A DNA stretch of 64,000 nt from Hanleya hanleyi (lineage: Eukaryota; Mollusca; Polyplacophora; Lepidopleurida; Hanleyidae). The stretch spans positions 1 through 64,000 of the forward strand of contig JAVTVY010037147.1 of NCBI GenBank assembly GCA_036873755.1, in the 5' to 3' direction. The position numbers were made by a program, and so were the translations under genes. Below are positions 1 to 11,196 of the stretch, in pieces. The first letter of the stretch is position 1; each line of letters starts with the position of its first letter. Below the pieces are notes generated by a model. The model ran no database searches. It was not told the DNA's origin and saw only the letters and a program-made list of their open reading frames with translations.

Positions 1-3000
1 CAGGAACTGAAGTTTGAACTGTTAACTGGCTCATAGCTCCGAAACTATTAGGCATAGAGTGTTCATACTTGGTACAATTAGAGAACTCGTCAAGGCCGAC
101 ATTTTGATCTGAAAAATTTCCACTTCCGATTCACAGGGGCGTCGCCAGGAACTGAAGTTTGAACTGTTAACTGGGCGCCGCGAACTGTTAACTGGCTCCA
201 TAGCGCCAAAACTATTAGACCTAGAGTGTTCATACTTGGTAGAATTACAACACTCGTCAAGGCCGACATTTTGATGTGAAAAAATTCCACTTCCGGCGAT
301 CAGGGGCGACGCCAGGAACAGAAGTTTGAAATGTTAACTGGACCCCGCGAACTGTTAACTGGCTCCATAGCGCCAAAACCATTAGCCCTAGAGTGTTTAA
401 ACTTAGTACAATTACAGTACTCGTCAAGGCCGATATTTTGATGCGTAAAATTTCCACTTCCGGTGATCAGGGGCGACGCCAGGAACTGAAGTTTGAACTG
501 TGCTTTGGACCCCGCGAACTGTTAACTGGCTCCATAGCGCCAAAACCGTGACCCAGCCGTAGAGTGTTCATTCTTGGTACATTTACAGTACTCAACAAGG
601 CCGACATTTTGATGTGAAAAATTTCCACTTCCGGTTATCAGGGGCGACGCCAGGAACTGAAGTTTGAACTGTTAACTGGCTCATAGCTCCAAAACTATTA
701 GGCCTAGAGTGTTCATACTTCGTACAATTAGAGAACTCGTCAAGGCCGACATTTTGATCTGAAAAATTTCTACTTCCGATTCTCAGGGGCGGCGCCAGGA
801 ACTGAAGTTTGAACTGTTAACTGGGCGCCGCGAACTGTTAACTGGCTCCATAGCGCCAAAACCATTACACCTAGAGTGTTATTGCTTGGTAGAATTACAG
901 TACTCGTCAAGGCCGACATTTTGATGTGAAAAAATTCACTTCCGGTGATCAGGGGCGACGCCAGGAACAGAAGTTTTGAACGCTGTTAACTGGACTTGCG
1001 AACTTCGGTAACTGGCTCCATAGCGCCAAAACCATTAGCCTATAGTGTTTAAACTTAGTACAATTACAGTACTCGTCAAGGCCGACATTTTGATGTGAAA
1101 AATTTCCACTTCCGGTGATCAGGGGCGACGCCAGGAACTGAAGTTTGAACTGTTAACTGGCTCATAGCTGCGAAACTATTAGGCCTAGAGTGTTCATACT
1201 TGGTACAATTAGAGAACTCGTCAAGGCCGACATTTTGATCTGAAAAAGTTCCACTTCCGATTCACAGGGGCGTCGCCAGAAACTGTAGTTTGAACTGTTA
1301 ACTGGGCGCCGCGAACTGTTAACTGGCTCCATAGCGCCAAAACCATTAGACCTCGAGTGTTCATACTTGGTAGAATTACAGTACTCGTCAAGGCCGACAT
1401 TTTGATGTGAAAAAATTCCACTTCCGGTGATCAGGGACGACGCCAGGAACAGAAGTTTGAACTGTTAACTGGACCCCGCGAACTGTTAACTGGCTCCATA
1501 GCGCCAAAACCATTAGCCCTAGAGTGTTTAAACTTAGTACAATTACAGTACTCGTCAAGGCCGACATTTTGATGTGAAAAATTTCCACTTCCGTTGATCA
1601 GGGGCGACGCCAGGAACTGAGGTTTGAACTGTTAACTGGCTCATAGCTCCGAAACTATTAGGCCTAGAGTGTTCATACTTGGTACAATTAGAGAACTCGT
1701 CAAGGCCGACATTTTGATCTGAAAAATTTCCACTTCCGATTCACAGGGGCGTCGCCAGGAACTGAAGTTTGAACTGTTAACTGGGCGCCGCGAACTGTTA
1801 ACAGGCTCCATAGCGCCAAAACTATTAGACCTAGAGTGTTCATACTTGGTAGAATTACAACACTCGTCAAGGCCGACATTTTGATGTGAAAAAATTCCAC
1901 TTCCGGTGATCAGGGGCGACGCCAGGAACAGAAGTTTGAACTGTTAACTGGACCCCGCGAACTGTTAACTGGCTCTATAGCGCCAAAACCATTAGCCCTA
2001 GAGTGTTTAAACTTGAGACAAGTAGAGTACTCGTCAAGGCCGACACTTTGATGTGAAAAATTTCCACTTCCGGTGATCAGGGGCGACGCCAGGAACAGAA
2101 GTTTGAACTGTTAACTGGACCCCGCGAACTGTTAACTGGCTCCATAGCGCCCAAACCATTAGTCCTAGAGTGTTTAAACTTAGTACAATTACAGTACTCG
2201 TCAAGGCCGACATTTTGATGTGAAAAATTTCCACTTCCGGTGATCAGGGGCGACGCCAGGAACTAAAGTTTGAACTGTTAACTGGCTCATAGCTCGGAAA
2301 CTATTAGGCCTAGCGTGTTCATACTTGGTACAATTAGAGAACTCGTCAAGGTCGACATTTTGATCTGAAAAATTTCCACTTCCGATTCACAGGGGCGTCG
2401 CCAGGAACTGAAGTTTGAACTGTTAACTGGGCGCCGCGAACTGTTAACTGGCTCCATAGCGCCAAAACCATTAGACCTAGAGTGTTTAAACTTAGTAGAA
2501 TTACAGTACTCGTCAAGGCCGACATTTTGATGTGAAAAAGTTCCACTTCCGGTGATCAGGGGCGACGCCAGGAACAGAAGTTTGAACTGTTAACTGCACC
2601 CCGCGAACTGTTAACTGGCTCCATAGCGCCAAAACCATTAGCCCTAGAGTGTTTAAACTTAGTACAGTTACAGTACTCGTCAAGGCCGACATTTTGGTGT
2701 GAAAAATTTCCACTTCCGGTGATCAGGGGCGACGCCAGGAACTGAAGTTTGAACTGTTAACTGGCTCATAGCTCCGAAACTATTAGGCCTAGAGTGTTCA
2801 TGCTTGGTACAATTAGAGAACTCGTCAAGGCCGACATTTTCATCTGAAAAATTTCCACTTCCAATTCTCAGGGGCGTCGCCAGGAACTGAAGTTTGAACT
2901 GTTAACTGGGCCCCGCGAACTGTTAACTGGCTCCATAGCGCCAAAACCATTAGCCCTAGAGTATTTAAACTTAGTACAATTACAGTACTCGTCAAGGCCG

Positions 3001-5706
3001 ACATTTTGATGTGAAAAAATTCCACCTCCGGTGATCAGGGGCGACGCCAGGAACAGAAGTTTGAACTGTTAACTGGACCCCGCGAACTGTTAACTGGCTC
3101 CATAGCGCCAAAACCATTAGCCCTCGAGTGTTTAAACTTAGTACAATTACAGTAATCGTCAAGCCCGACATTTTGATGTGAAAAATTTCCACTTCCGGTG
3201 ATCAGGGGCGACGCCAGGAACTGAAGTTTGAACTGTTAACTGGCCCATAGCTCCGAAACTATTAGGCCTAGAGTGTTCATACTTGGTACAATTAGAGAAC
3301 TCGTCAAGGCCGACATTTTGATCTGAAAAATTTCCACTTCCGATTCACAGGGGCGTCGCCAGGAACTGAAGTTTGAACTGTTAACTGGGCGCCGCGAACT
3401 GTTAACTGGCTCCATAGCGCCAAAACCATTAGACCTAGAGTGTTCATACTTGGTAGAATTACAGTACTCGTCAAGGCCGACATTTCGATGTGAAAAAATT
3501 CCACTTCCGGTGATCAGGAGCGACGCCAGGAACAGAAGTTTGAACTGTTAACTGGACCCCGCGAACTGTTAACTGGCTCCATAGCGCCAAAACCATTAGC
3601 CCTAGAGTGTTTAAACTTAGTACAGTTACAGTACTCGTCAAGGCCGACATTTTGATGTGAAAAATTTCCACTTCCAGTGATCAGGGGCGACGCCAGGAAC
3701 TGAAGTTTGAACTGTTAACTGGCTCATAGCTCCGAAACTTTTAGGCCTAGAGTGTTCATACTTGGTACAATTAGAGAACTCGTCAAGGCCGACATTTTGA
3801 TCTGAAAAAGTTCCACTTCCGATTCACAGGGGCGTCGCCAGGAACTGAAGTTTGAACTGTTAACTGGGCGCCGCGAACTGTTAACTGGCTCCATAGCGCC
3901 AAAACCATTAGACCTCGAGTGTTCATACTTGGTAGAATTACAGTACTCGTCAAGGCCGACATTTTGATGTGAAAAAATTCCACTTCCGGTGATCAGGGGC
4001 GACGCCAGGAACAGAAGTTTGAACTGTTAACTGGACCCCGCGAACTGTTAACTGGCTCCATAGCGCCAAAACCATTAGCCCTAGAGTGTTTAAGCTTAGT
4101 ACAATTACAGTACACGTCAAGGCCGACATTTTGATGTGAAAAATTTCCACTTCCGGTGATCAGGGGCGACGCCAGGAACTGAAGTTTGAACTGTTAACTG
4201 GCTCATAGCTCCGAAACTGTTAGGCCTAGAGTGTTCATACTTGGTACAATTAGAGAACTCGTCAAGGCCGACATTTTGATCTGAAAAATTTCCACTTCCG
4301 ATTCACAGGGGCGTCGCCAGGAACTGAAGTTTGAACTGTTAACTGGGCGCGGCGAACTGTTAACTGGCTCCATAGCGCCAAAACCATTAGACCTAGAGTG
4401 TTCATACTTGGTAGAATTACAGTACTCGTCAAGGCCGACATTTTGATGTGAAAAAATTTCACTTCCGGTGATCAGGGGCGACGCGAGGAACAGAAGTTTG
4501 AACTGTTAACTGGACCCCGCGAACTGTTAACTGGCTCCATAGCGCCAAAACCATTAGACCTAGAGTGTTCATACTTCGTAGAATTACAGTACTCGTCAAG
4601 GCCGACATTTTGATGTGAAAAATTTCCACTTCCGGTGATCAGGGGCGACGCCAGGAACTGAAGTTTGAACTGTTAACTGGCTCATAGCTCCGAAACTATT
4701 AGGCCTAGAGTGTTCATACTTGGTACAATTAGAGAACTCGTCAAGGCCGACATTTTGGTCTGAAAAATTTCCACTTCCGATTCACAGGGGCGTCGCCAGG
4801 AACTGAAGTTTGAACTGTTAACTGGACCCCGCGAACTGTTAACTGGCTCCATAGCGCCAAAACCATTAGCCCTAGAGTGTTTAAACTTAGTACAATTACA
4901 GTACTCGTCAAGGCCGACATTTTGATGTGAAAAATTTCCACTTCCGGTGATCAGGGGCGACGCCAGGAACAGAAGTTCGAACTGTTAACTGGACCCCGCG
5001 AACTGTTAACTGGCTCCATAGCGCCAAAACCATTAGCCCTAGAGTGTTTAAACTTAGTACAATTCCAGTACTCGTCAAGGCCGACATTTTGATGTGAAAA
5101 ATTTCCACTTCCGGTGATCAGGGGCGACGCCAGGAACTGAAGTTTGAACTGTTAACTGGCTCATAGCTCCGAAACTATTAGGCCTAGAGTGTTCATACTT
5201 GGTACAATTAGAGAACCCGTCAAGGCCGACATTTTGATCTGAAAAATTTCCACTTCCGATTCACAAGGGCGTCGCCAGGAACTGAAGTTTGAACTGTTAA
5301 CTGGGCGCCGCGAACTGTTATCTGGCTCCATAGCGCCAAAACTATTAGACCTAGAGTGTTCATACTTGGTAGAATTACAATACTCGTCAAGGCCGACATT
5401 TTGATGTGAAAAAGTTCCACTTCCGGGTATCAGGGGCGACGCCAGGAACAGAAGTTTGAACTGTTAACTGGACCCCGCGAACTGTTAACTGGCTCCATAG
5501 CGCCAAAACCATTAGCCCTAGAGTGGTTAAACTTAGTACAATTACAGTACTCGTCAAGGCCGACATTTTGATGTGAAAAATTTCCACTTCCGGTGGTCAT
5601 GGGCGACGTCAGGAACTGAAGTTTGAACTGTTAACTGGCTCATAGCTCCAAAACTACTAGGCTTAGAGTGTTCATACTTGATACAATTAGAGAACTCGTC
5701 AAGGCC
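1..5706 (-). repeat. Higher-order satellite array, minus orientation
   Basis: Tandem array of the same 479-bp higher-order unit seen at 19232-38120, but reverse-complemented. The period is direct: equivalent points recur at 3304, 3783 and 4262 and at 1221 and 1700. Each unit carries the conserved AACTGTTAACTGG palindromic word and the block CTCGTCAAGGCCGACATTTT. The array begins before the window and ends abruptly at 5706 in the middle of a monomer. The 66-residue open frames along it start at GTG codons and arise from the repeat itself. No gene lies inside it. Confidence 0.97.
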
Positions 5707-5715
5707 AATTTCATT

Positions 5716-5970
5716 TCAACTGGGCGTTTTCATTGACAATTGTGCGAATATACGAAGAACATAACGGGCCACCATAAAGTTCTTAACATAGTGACGGGAA
5801 ATAAGACGACACCATCTAATGACAGAAATCAGCATATATACCATTGGGATTAATGACGCCGACATTTGTATCCTCTTTAATAAACTACAGAAAAATATAT
5901 GTACTTTCCGTTGAAATAGTTGTTTTGACATGTCGACCACCTGTGAATCATGTTTCATTGTGTGAAGCAA
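5716..5970 (-). CDS. Unrecognised 84-residue open frame between satellite and MITE
   Basis: This open frame occupies most of the 320-bp gap between the end of the first satellite array and the MITE. The predicted peptide is basic, with a hydrophobic centre around residues 38-55. I do not recognise a family. It could be a fragment of the broken polymerase-bearing element whose main relic lies at 16150-19246, because orientation matches, but no motif supports this. It may equally be a chance frame. Confidence 0.15.
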   Translation of the reverse strand: MLHTMKHDSQVVDMSKQLFQRKVHIFFCSLLKRIQMSASLIPMVYMLISVIRWCRLISRHYVKNFMVARYVLRIFAQLSMKTPS

Positions 5971-6166
5971 CCTGTTTCATGATGTTGGGCCGTGATTCAG
6001 GGATTCTCAGTAGTATATAACGTGCATCTTATTGACCTACTTCCGTGAGGGGGCGCCATCGGTCTTGTGACGTCACTTCTGGTTTCGTAGATATATTAAT
6101 GTCGGAAGCCATAAAGCATTCTTTAGCTCGACTACATACAAGAGATATCATTCATGGGATGTTTCT

Positions 6167-6842
6167 TTGTTTATAGAGTTGCTTGAATTTCTCATTAAAA
6201 ATATCTATGTGAAATTTGGCAACACAATATATCAGCAGCATATAGGTATTCCAATGGGTACTAATTGTGCACCCCTGTTGGCTGACCTGTATCTGTTCTC
6301 TTATGAATATGACTATATGCAGGCGCTTTCAAAAACAGATCCATTCAAAGCCCGTTCCTTCTCATTCACCAAACGCTATATAGACGATCTTCTCGCTGTG
6401 GATAATCGCTATATAAATGACGCAGTGAAGGGATATATATCCACCTTCACTGGATTTGAAGGAAACTACAGATAGCCCTACAGGCACATCTTATTTAGAT
6501 CTCTACCTCTATAAAAATGAAGCGGGCATTCTCTCTCGTCGACTTTATGACAAAAGAGATGATTACAATTTCGACATCGTAAACTATCCCTGTCTGGATA
6601 GTAATATTCCAGTGGGACCTGCATATGGCGTATACATATCTCGCTTAGTAGCATTTGCTAGATCCTGTGTTAAATGTGATGATTTTAATCAACGTCACAA
6701 AACATTGTTGCAGAAACTTATAAAACAGGGCTATTCCACCAAGCGCCTCCACTCAAAGTTTCTCAAATTTGGCGATACATATCGCATGCTGATAGCAAAA
6801 TACGAACGTAGCGTGCAAGATCTATGGCGCTACGTTTCGTAA
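6167..6842 (+). pseudogene. Penelope-like reverse transcriptase, C-terminal half, one frameshift
   Basis: Two overlapping frames (6167-6475 and 6456-6842) together encode the palm and downstream part of a reverse transcriptase. Visible motifs are IGIPMGTNCAPLLADL (RT motif around the fingers/palm), RYIDDLL (catalytic YIDD aspartates) and SYLDLYLYKNEAG, followed by a conserved tail ending DLWRYVS. The frame breaks near 6430, where one extra G is present relative to the copy at 44370. The N-terminal RT motif and the GIY-YIG domain found at 42344-43573 are missing through 5' truncation. Substrate would be the element RNA primed on nicked DNA. This copy is not functional. Confidence 0.85.
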
Positions 6843-6844
6843 CT

Positions 6845-6953
6845 TGTGTCTAATTCCGCTTAACCCGGGGCTAGGGGCCGTATGAACCCATGTACTTCAA
6901 GATCCTCACGGTACTCATATGAACAGTCACAATCAAAGCGTGACTGAGATACA
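6845..6953 (+). ncRNA. Structured RNA module in Penelope-like 3' UTR
   Basis: A helix TGTGTC (6845-6850) with GATACA (6948-6953) closes the module. Inside are TATGA/TCATA (6881-6885 with 6915-6919) and CAGTCAC/GTGACTG (6924-6930 with 6940-6946) around loop AATCAAAGC. Loop AAGC can pair with GCTT at 6858-6861. The same plan with different paired bases occurs in the R-I copies, for example 10932-11028 and 51987-52083. Function is inferred only: an RT recognition structure or a ribozyme. The TAATTCCGC directly after the closing helix recalls twister ribozymes, but I cannot place the other twister helices. Confidence 0.55.
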
Positions 6954-7579
6954 TCATTTTTAGATGACGACTCTATAACGAATATTATGGATTAAGAATA
7001 CTGATCAGCGATACGGATTTGATATTTTGGAACATCATGATGTCTTGCCGGCATCATTGAAAACTGTTGACCGCTTCTCTCTTGCAGGAAACAAGCCTAT
7101 GTTTATGTATACTTTTGTCTTTTTGAATTTGGTGCTAATACTGTTATATGGAATAGGTCTTTGGATTATGGACGCGGATATTCTCTAATGGACGACGGCT
7201 GGATTATGAATGACGGACTAGACGCTTGTAATTGTGACGTCACTTCTGGTTTCGGTCACGTGACCGGATGTGGCCTTTGACCCATGCTCATGCGCATAAT
7301 ACCGCATATTTATAATGGCTCGCAGGGGTCAAAGGTCACTTCCGGTCACGTGACCGGAACCGGAAGTGACGTCACAAGACTGGTGTCGCCCCCTGTCGGA
7401 AGTAGACCAATAAGTGTCCAGATCCCCTTTTACAGTAGCGGATATTAATAATGGTGCACAGGGGTCCCTTCCGGGTCACGTGACAGCCCGGAGCTATTGC
7501 CCCTTAGTTCCAGTTTCTGCCACGACGGCAACGAGGGACCTGGCCATAAATGCGAGGGTCAGTCACCCAGGTCAATACA

Positions 7580-8177
7580 GTTACAGAGCCTAAATATAAC
7601 ACCGAGCGGTAGCGTGTTGTGTAGGGCATCAGGCGTTGTAAGAAGGGGTTATAGCCTTACGGTTCTGCAATTGCCGATCCATTCGGCTCCAGCCGGCGGG
7701 GAAAAGAACACACACACAACTATGGTATCAGTTGCAATCATTTATTGTGACATATGGAGATGACATGAGGGCGTACGCAGACGTACGCCAGGACATTAGT
7801 TATATGGATCAGTACGATTTTGTCTTACTCAGAGTGACTACGTTAGTCCTTGTGTCGAAGAGTCGCTATTCTTATTCAGAATAGAACTATGGTCGGATAG
7901 CAGCAGTTAGACCGATTCCTTATTCAGGAACTTAGGGGTGAACTGTCTTCAAGAGATTCCCGACCAGATCTCCTCTTCTACATCTAAATCCCGTATATTT
8001 ATATGGAAAGTCATGTGACCTAAACATGTGAACAGTTACGTGATCAAACAAGTTGAATAGCATTGCAATAAACTATATCGCAGAAGAATGTTATATATAC
8101 ATACAATATCGATAGTAATAAGGCAAAAGTGGAAATAAACAATTAACAGACATGCACAAATATATGAGTTCACGACA
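7580..8177 (-). repeat. 3' LTR
   Basis: About 598 bp, closely matching 15354-15958. It starts (minus sense) TGTCGTGAACTCATATATTT. Within it lie a TATA-like TATAAATA (7996-8003) and, further on, AATAAA (7741-7746), the probable polyadenylation signal. The pair differs by scattered substitutions and short indels, so the insertion is not very recent. A recognisable polypurine tract upstream of it is poor. Confidence 0.88.
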
Positions 8178-8366
8178 TTACCCACGGCTCCATTTTTGAC
8201 TTGTCCGCAAATCGCGCTCGACCACAAGATCTTATAGTAACAATTAAAAGTTCTTTTGGAAACAGTTATTCACAGTTCTTTTGATCAAGCGAACTTAAAC
8301 GAGTCACTCATATTCTTCCCATTCGGTAGTGTCTGTACGCGTGTGCCGGCTCACCGACCCATTACA
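8178..8366 (-). other. Stretch between C-terminal frame and 3' LTR
   Basis: About 190 bp of non-coding sequence that should contain the polypurine tract. Only a weak purine-rich run next to the LTR (minus sense GAGCCGTGGG) is seen. Confidence 0.4.
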
Positions 8367-9339
8367 CTACGTCCATGCATCCCGCATATCCACACACACT
8401 TGAATAGACACGTCGGTTTTCTTGGTAGGCTGGACTGGCGCGGCGTCAGCCAGGAGAACGCGATGTACTTGCTGTTGCTTTAAATCTTCAGGTGACGAAA
8501 GTAATTTGTCTTCATTCGTGCTGGCTTGCTCGGCGTCAGCAAGGCGGATTAGTCTGACTGACAATGGAAAGAGAACTTCCTTCGTTGTTGTCTCCAGTAC
8601 AGGCGATGTTCCGTCTATGAGGATCAAAGGCGTCCAGTCAACTTGGGAATTGTTTCTTGTTTCGGCGGCTTTTTCTCGTCTGGTGGACACTGGCACAGGT
8701 CGCGTCGGATTCCGCACGGTTGCATCGGCGTGAGCCGGCATCTCCGTTCGTTGGCGCTTAGGGCTCGAGCTGCCTGACTTTGTCGTGACTCTGAATGCTT
8801 ACGCCGGTGGTGCCGGCGCACATCAGCCAGTCGATCTGACTCGTAATTACAGTCCTCACATCGATGCTTCGGCTTATTATGGCAGGTTGCTATGTGCGTC
8901 AGAATATCATCGACCGTGTGTTAAAAATCTCGATACACAACGGGCATTCTGCTTATTTTCAACTTTTCTCACTGTGGACTTGATCCTGGCCATGCCGGTA
9001 TTTTCTTCCGAATGATCTCGCTTTCCCGCGACTCCGCTTTTATAGCCGGGTGTTTCACTTTGACTGGCGGGAACTCGGTACAAAGGACAATCGGCCAACC
9101 GGCGAGGTGGTCTGACAGCCCTCCCGAAACGTCTCTTTGAAGTCGCCGCTCTATCGTCGGTCTGTTTGTCTGCCTCACATCGATCTCCAGCGCCGGACAA
9201 ATCAGTGTTTTTTGTTCGTAGACAACTTCGGCCTGGGCCGCTGTCGGACCGTTTAGTTGTAGTTGTGTATCTCTGACCACATACGGCTTGAGCCTGTCAA
9301 CGTGAACAACCTTATACTGCTTGCCTAGCTGTATTCGGT
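8367..9339 (-). pseudogene. LTR retrotransposon pol C-terminus with C2H2-like finger
   Basis: After the R-I insertion the integrase tail resumes with the typical VVHVDRLKPYV motif (about 9270-9310). Next come a proline-rich stretch with RFGRAVRPPRRLADCPL, a feature of the end of Ty3-type integrases, and then about 600 bp more coding-like sequence. Near 8810-8880 this holds a C2H2-like finger: CEDC, twelve residues, then HHRRKH. The remainder to 8367 is rich in charged residues and matches no family I recognise. Several frames are used, so the region is broken. A nucleic-acid-binding role for the finger is an inference. Confidence 0.7.
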
Positions 9340-9515
9340 AATTACAATACATATACGGGAGGCGGGAAGAGGTGCCGACATACTGACAGAGTCACATGAC
9401 TTCACAGTATAGTCTTCTGGTTAACCTATTCTAAAGCACATACCACGAATCTAACGATTCGTGATATGTGTTGTATCTCAGGTACGCTTTTATTGTACCT
9501 ATTCATGTGGCAACA
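9340..9515 (-). mobile_element. R-I element fragment in integrase tail
   Basis: A 176-bp piece matching the 3' part of the R-I unit, minus orientation, ending TTGTAATT. It splits the integrase between VTY and RIQLG. It contains the hairpin CAGGTAC-type arm of the shared RNA module and a long perfect hairpin, CACGAATC/GATTCGTG, around 9448-9467. It is 5'-truncated in its own sense. Confidence 0.8.
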
Positions 9516-10520
9516 TGAGTCACCAGATCATGTAAGTCACTTCACTGAACCGATTAAGAATTGTATATGGCCCAGTCCACCATTTCTGTAGCTTTGGAGA
9601 AACTCCTCTTTTACGCCGAGGTGTATACAGCCATATCATTTCTCCAACGGAGTAGGGCTTCCAGTTTAGCCGTGCGTCATATAGGTGTTTCTGTCGGCGT
9701 AAGCTATTTTCCAAGTGCGTACGCACCAGGGCGTACACATTTTCCAACTGCTCAACAAAATGTTGCACGTATTCAGTGAGACTTGCTTGACTGAATTCCG
9801 GCGGTAATCCCGCGATCAACTCTGTAGGGAGGACACGCTCACGACCCAGCATCAGTTGATTTGACGAAAACTTCGTCGATTCATGTTCGGCTGCCCGATA
9901 CGCCATACATACTAGTTGCAGATACTGGTCCCAATCTCGCTGGTTTTCTGCGACGTATGCACTCATCATGTTTTGCAGTGTTCTGTTCATTCGTTCGACC
10001 ATTCCGTCAGACTGGGGGTGATAGGCAGTGGTCCTGGTTTTATTAATGATCGGAATGTATGGTCCTGGGAACGCCAAACCTACATATTACTTCGTCTACC
10101 AGGACTCTAGCCACCGTTTCCGCTCCCATGTCTGACATGGCATGAGCCTCGACCCATTTGGAGAAGTAATCTTGGATCACCAATATGTAGGAGTTGCCTG
10201 TCGTCGTTTTTTGGGTTACCGGTCCCATGATGTCAATCGCAATTCGCTCCATCGGCATTCCTGCACCAGTCAACTGCATCGGCGCACGCCGGCGTTTACC
10301 AGTTGACTTCCTCTTGGCACACGCCTCACAAGAGAGACACCATTTCCAGACATCACGTTGTAGACCATGCCAGTAGAACTTTGGCGCACCTTGCTGAGCG
10401 TTTTACTGATTCCCAAGTGTCCGGCTGTAGCAGGGTCGTGATACTGAGTTAAAACGGTAATTCGAAGAGACCTAGGAACAAGCGCTTGATCTCTTGTGTA
10501 CCGTCCCTTTGGATCAAATC
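9516..10520 (-). pseudogene. LTR retrotransposon integrase
   Basis: In minus-strand order: an HHCC zinc-binding region (YHDPATAGH with WCLSCEACAKRK, about 10300-10420), then the DDE core with the first Asp in IAIDIMGP and the second in RTIHSDH. The third acidic residue lies in the region of AYHPQSDGMVERMNRTLQ. The C-terminal part has VGEMIWLYTP and WTGPYTIL. Integrase joins the cDNA to host DNA. Here a deletion or frameshift removes sequence between the second Asp and the Glu segment near 10045-10080. The tail is cut by the R-I insertion at 9340-9515. Confidence 0.88.
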
Positions 10521-10713
10521 ATCTTCGGTAGATGATACCGTCACTCAGGTGGAGTTGTTCCCATTGCGCCAGATAGGTTTTCAGTTCTGCCCCAGCCAGA
10601 TATAGCGAGTCCCACTTTGGTCTTCGTCCTTCCTGGATCCAGCCTTTGCGGGACGCCATACTTGAATCACTAGCCTGCGCATCTCGCAGTTCTGTCGAAG
10701 GCCAGGCTAAATT
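10521..10713 (-). pseudogene. RNase H-integrase linker of the LTR element
   Basis: The minus-strand frame reads NLAWPSTELRDAQASDS through LHLSDGIIYRR, the usual stretch joining RNase H to integrase in Ty3-type polyproteins. It is separated from RNase H by the R-I insertion beginning at about 10714, so the first residues of the open frame come from R-I, not from pol. Confidence 0.7.
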
Positions 10714-11157
10714 CAGACCTTTTGGTCTTTGATATATGTTGGCATTTGTGGGGAGTTGATGCTGGGTCGACATCGGGCCTCACAGACTAGTCTTTTGTGT
10801 TAATTGTCGTCATTTACATCTGACGACGTTACAGCTCACCAATCTCCAATGTACGAGTTGTCACAGCGAAACAGCTCACCAATTGCCAGTATACGAGTTG
10901 TCAGAGCATTTCCATGATAGCTCTCTAGATTTGTATCTAATACCGCTTATGCCGGTACTAGGGGCCGTGTGGTCATATCATCCATGTTGCCACATGAACA
11001 GGTACAATAAAAGCGTACCAGAGATACAACACATCACGAATCGTTAGATTCTTGGTATGGGCTTTAGAATAGGTTTACCAGAAGACTATTCTGCCAAGCC
11101 ATATGACGCAGTCAGTATGTCGGCACCTCTTCCCACTTCCCTTATATGTGTTGTAAT
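10714..11157 (+). mobile_element. R-I element copy, plus orientation
   Basis: A single 444-bp 5'-truncated unit inserted between the RNase H and integrase parts of pol, opposite in orientation to the other two R-I copies here. It ends CTTATATGTGTTGTAAT. From its 5' end it holds two near-identical hairpins (ACAGCTC to GAGTTGT, about 10831-10862 and 10871-10902), a third hairpin AGAGC/GCTCT, the shared RNA module (10932-11028), and 3' hairpins. No protein is encoded. Confidence 0.82.
10932..11028 (+). ncRNA. Structured RNA module, R-I copy
   Basis: TGTATC (10932-10937) pairs with GATACA (11023-11028). TGTGG (10968-10972) pairs with CCACA (10990-10994). CAGGTAC (10999-11005) pairs with GTACCAG (11015-11021) with one mismatch, around loop AATAAAAGC. 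Relative to the Penelope-like copy at 6845-6953 the bases on both sides of each inner helix change together. Directly after the closing helix is TAATACCGCTTATGCCGG. Confidence 0.6.
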
Positions 11158-11196
11158 CTTGACAGGTACGTCAAGATCTTGGTCGCTGGTATTGCA

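Larger units (their letters stand above)
6088..7231 (+). mobile_element. 5'-truncated Penelope-like (Naiad-type) retroelement copy
   Basis: A 1144-bp copy holding the RT palm and the 3' tail, inserted into the MITE. It is flanked by an exact 23-bp direct repeat (6065-6087 and 7232-7254), read as the target-site duplication. The 3' end is GACGCTTGTAA. Other copies in the window share this 3' end but begin at different points, as expected for target-primed reverse transcription. The tail after the RT stop carries the structured RNA module (6845-6953). Confidence 0.85.
6028..7414. mobile_element. Palindromic MITE split by a retroelement
   Basis: The outer parts, 6028-6087 and 7232-7414, are the two arms of one short inverted-repeat element. 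The left arm begins CTTATTGACCTACTTCCG and reads through GTGACGTCACTTCTGG. The right arm, read in reverse complement, gives CTTATTGGTCTACTTCCG and then the same order of blocks, continuing through GGTCACGTGACCGG. The inverted match runs for roughly 90 bp or more, so the restored element would be about 240 bp and nearly all palindrome. No transposase is encoded. The insertion of a Penelope-like copy at 6088-7231 separates the arms. Confidence 0.8.

Noticed and set aside
1..5706. CRISPR array
   Set aside because: Repeats are contiguous monomers of 145-167 bp in a eukaryotic satellite, with no unique spacers.
6845..6885. Twister ribozyme
   Set aside because: TAATNCCGC after a closing helix is suggestive, but the other twister helices and pseudoknots could not be placed. 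Reported only as a resemblance.
6915..6953. SECIS-like element (ATGAAC, AA loop, TGAGAT)
   Set aside because: Only about eight bases separate ATGA from the loop AA; known SECIS helices need about 11-13. The closing helix and upstream partner also suggest another fold.
8422..8733. Plus-strand 103-residue frame over the LTR element
   Set aside because: It is the antisense shadow of the minus-strand pol C-terminal coding region.
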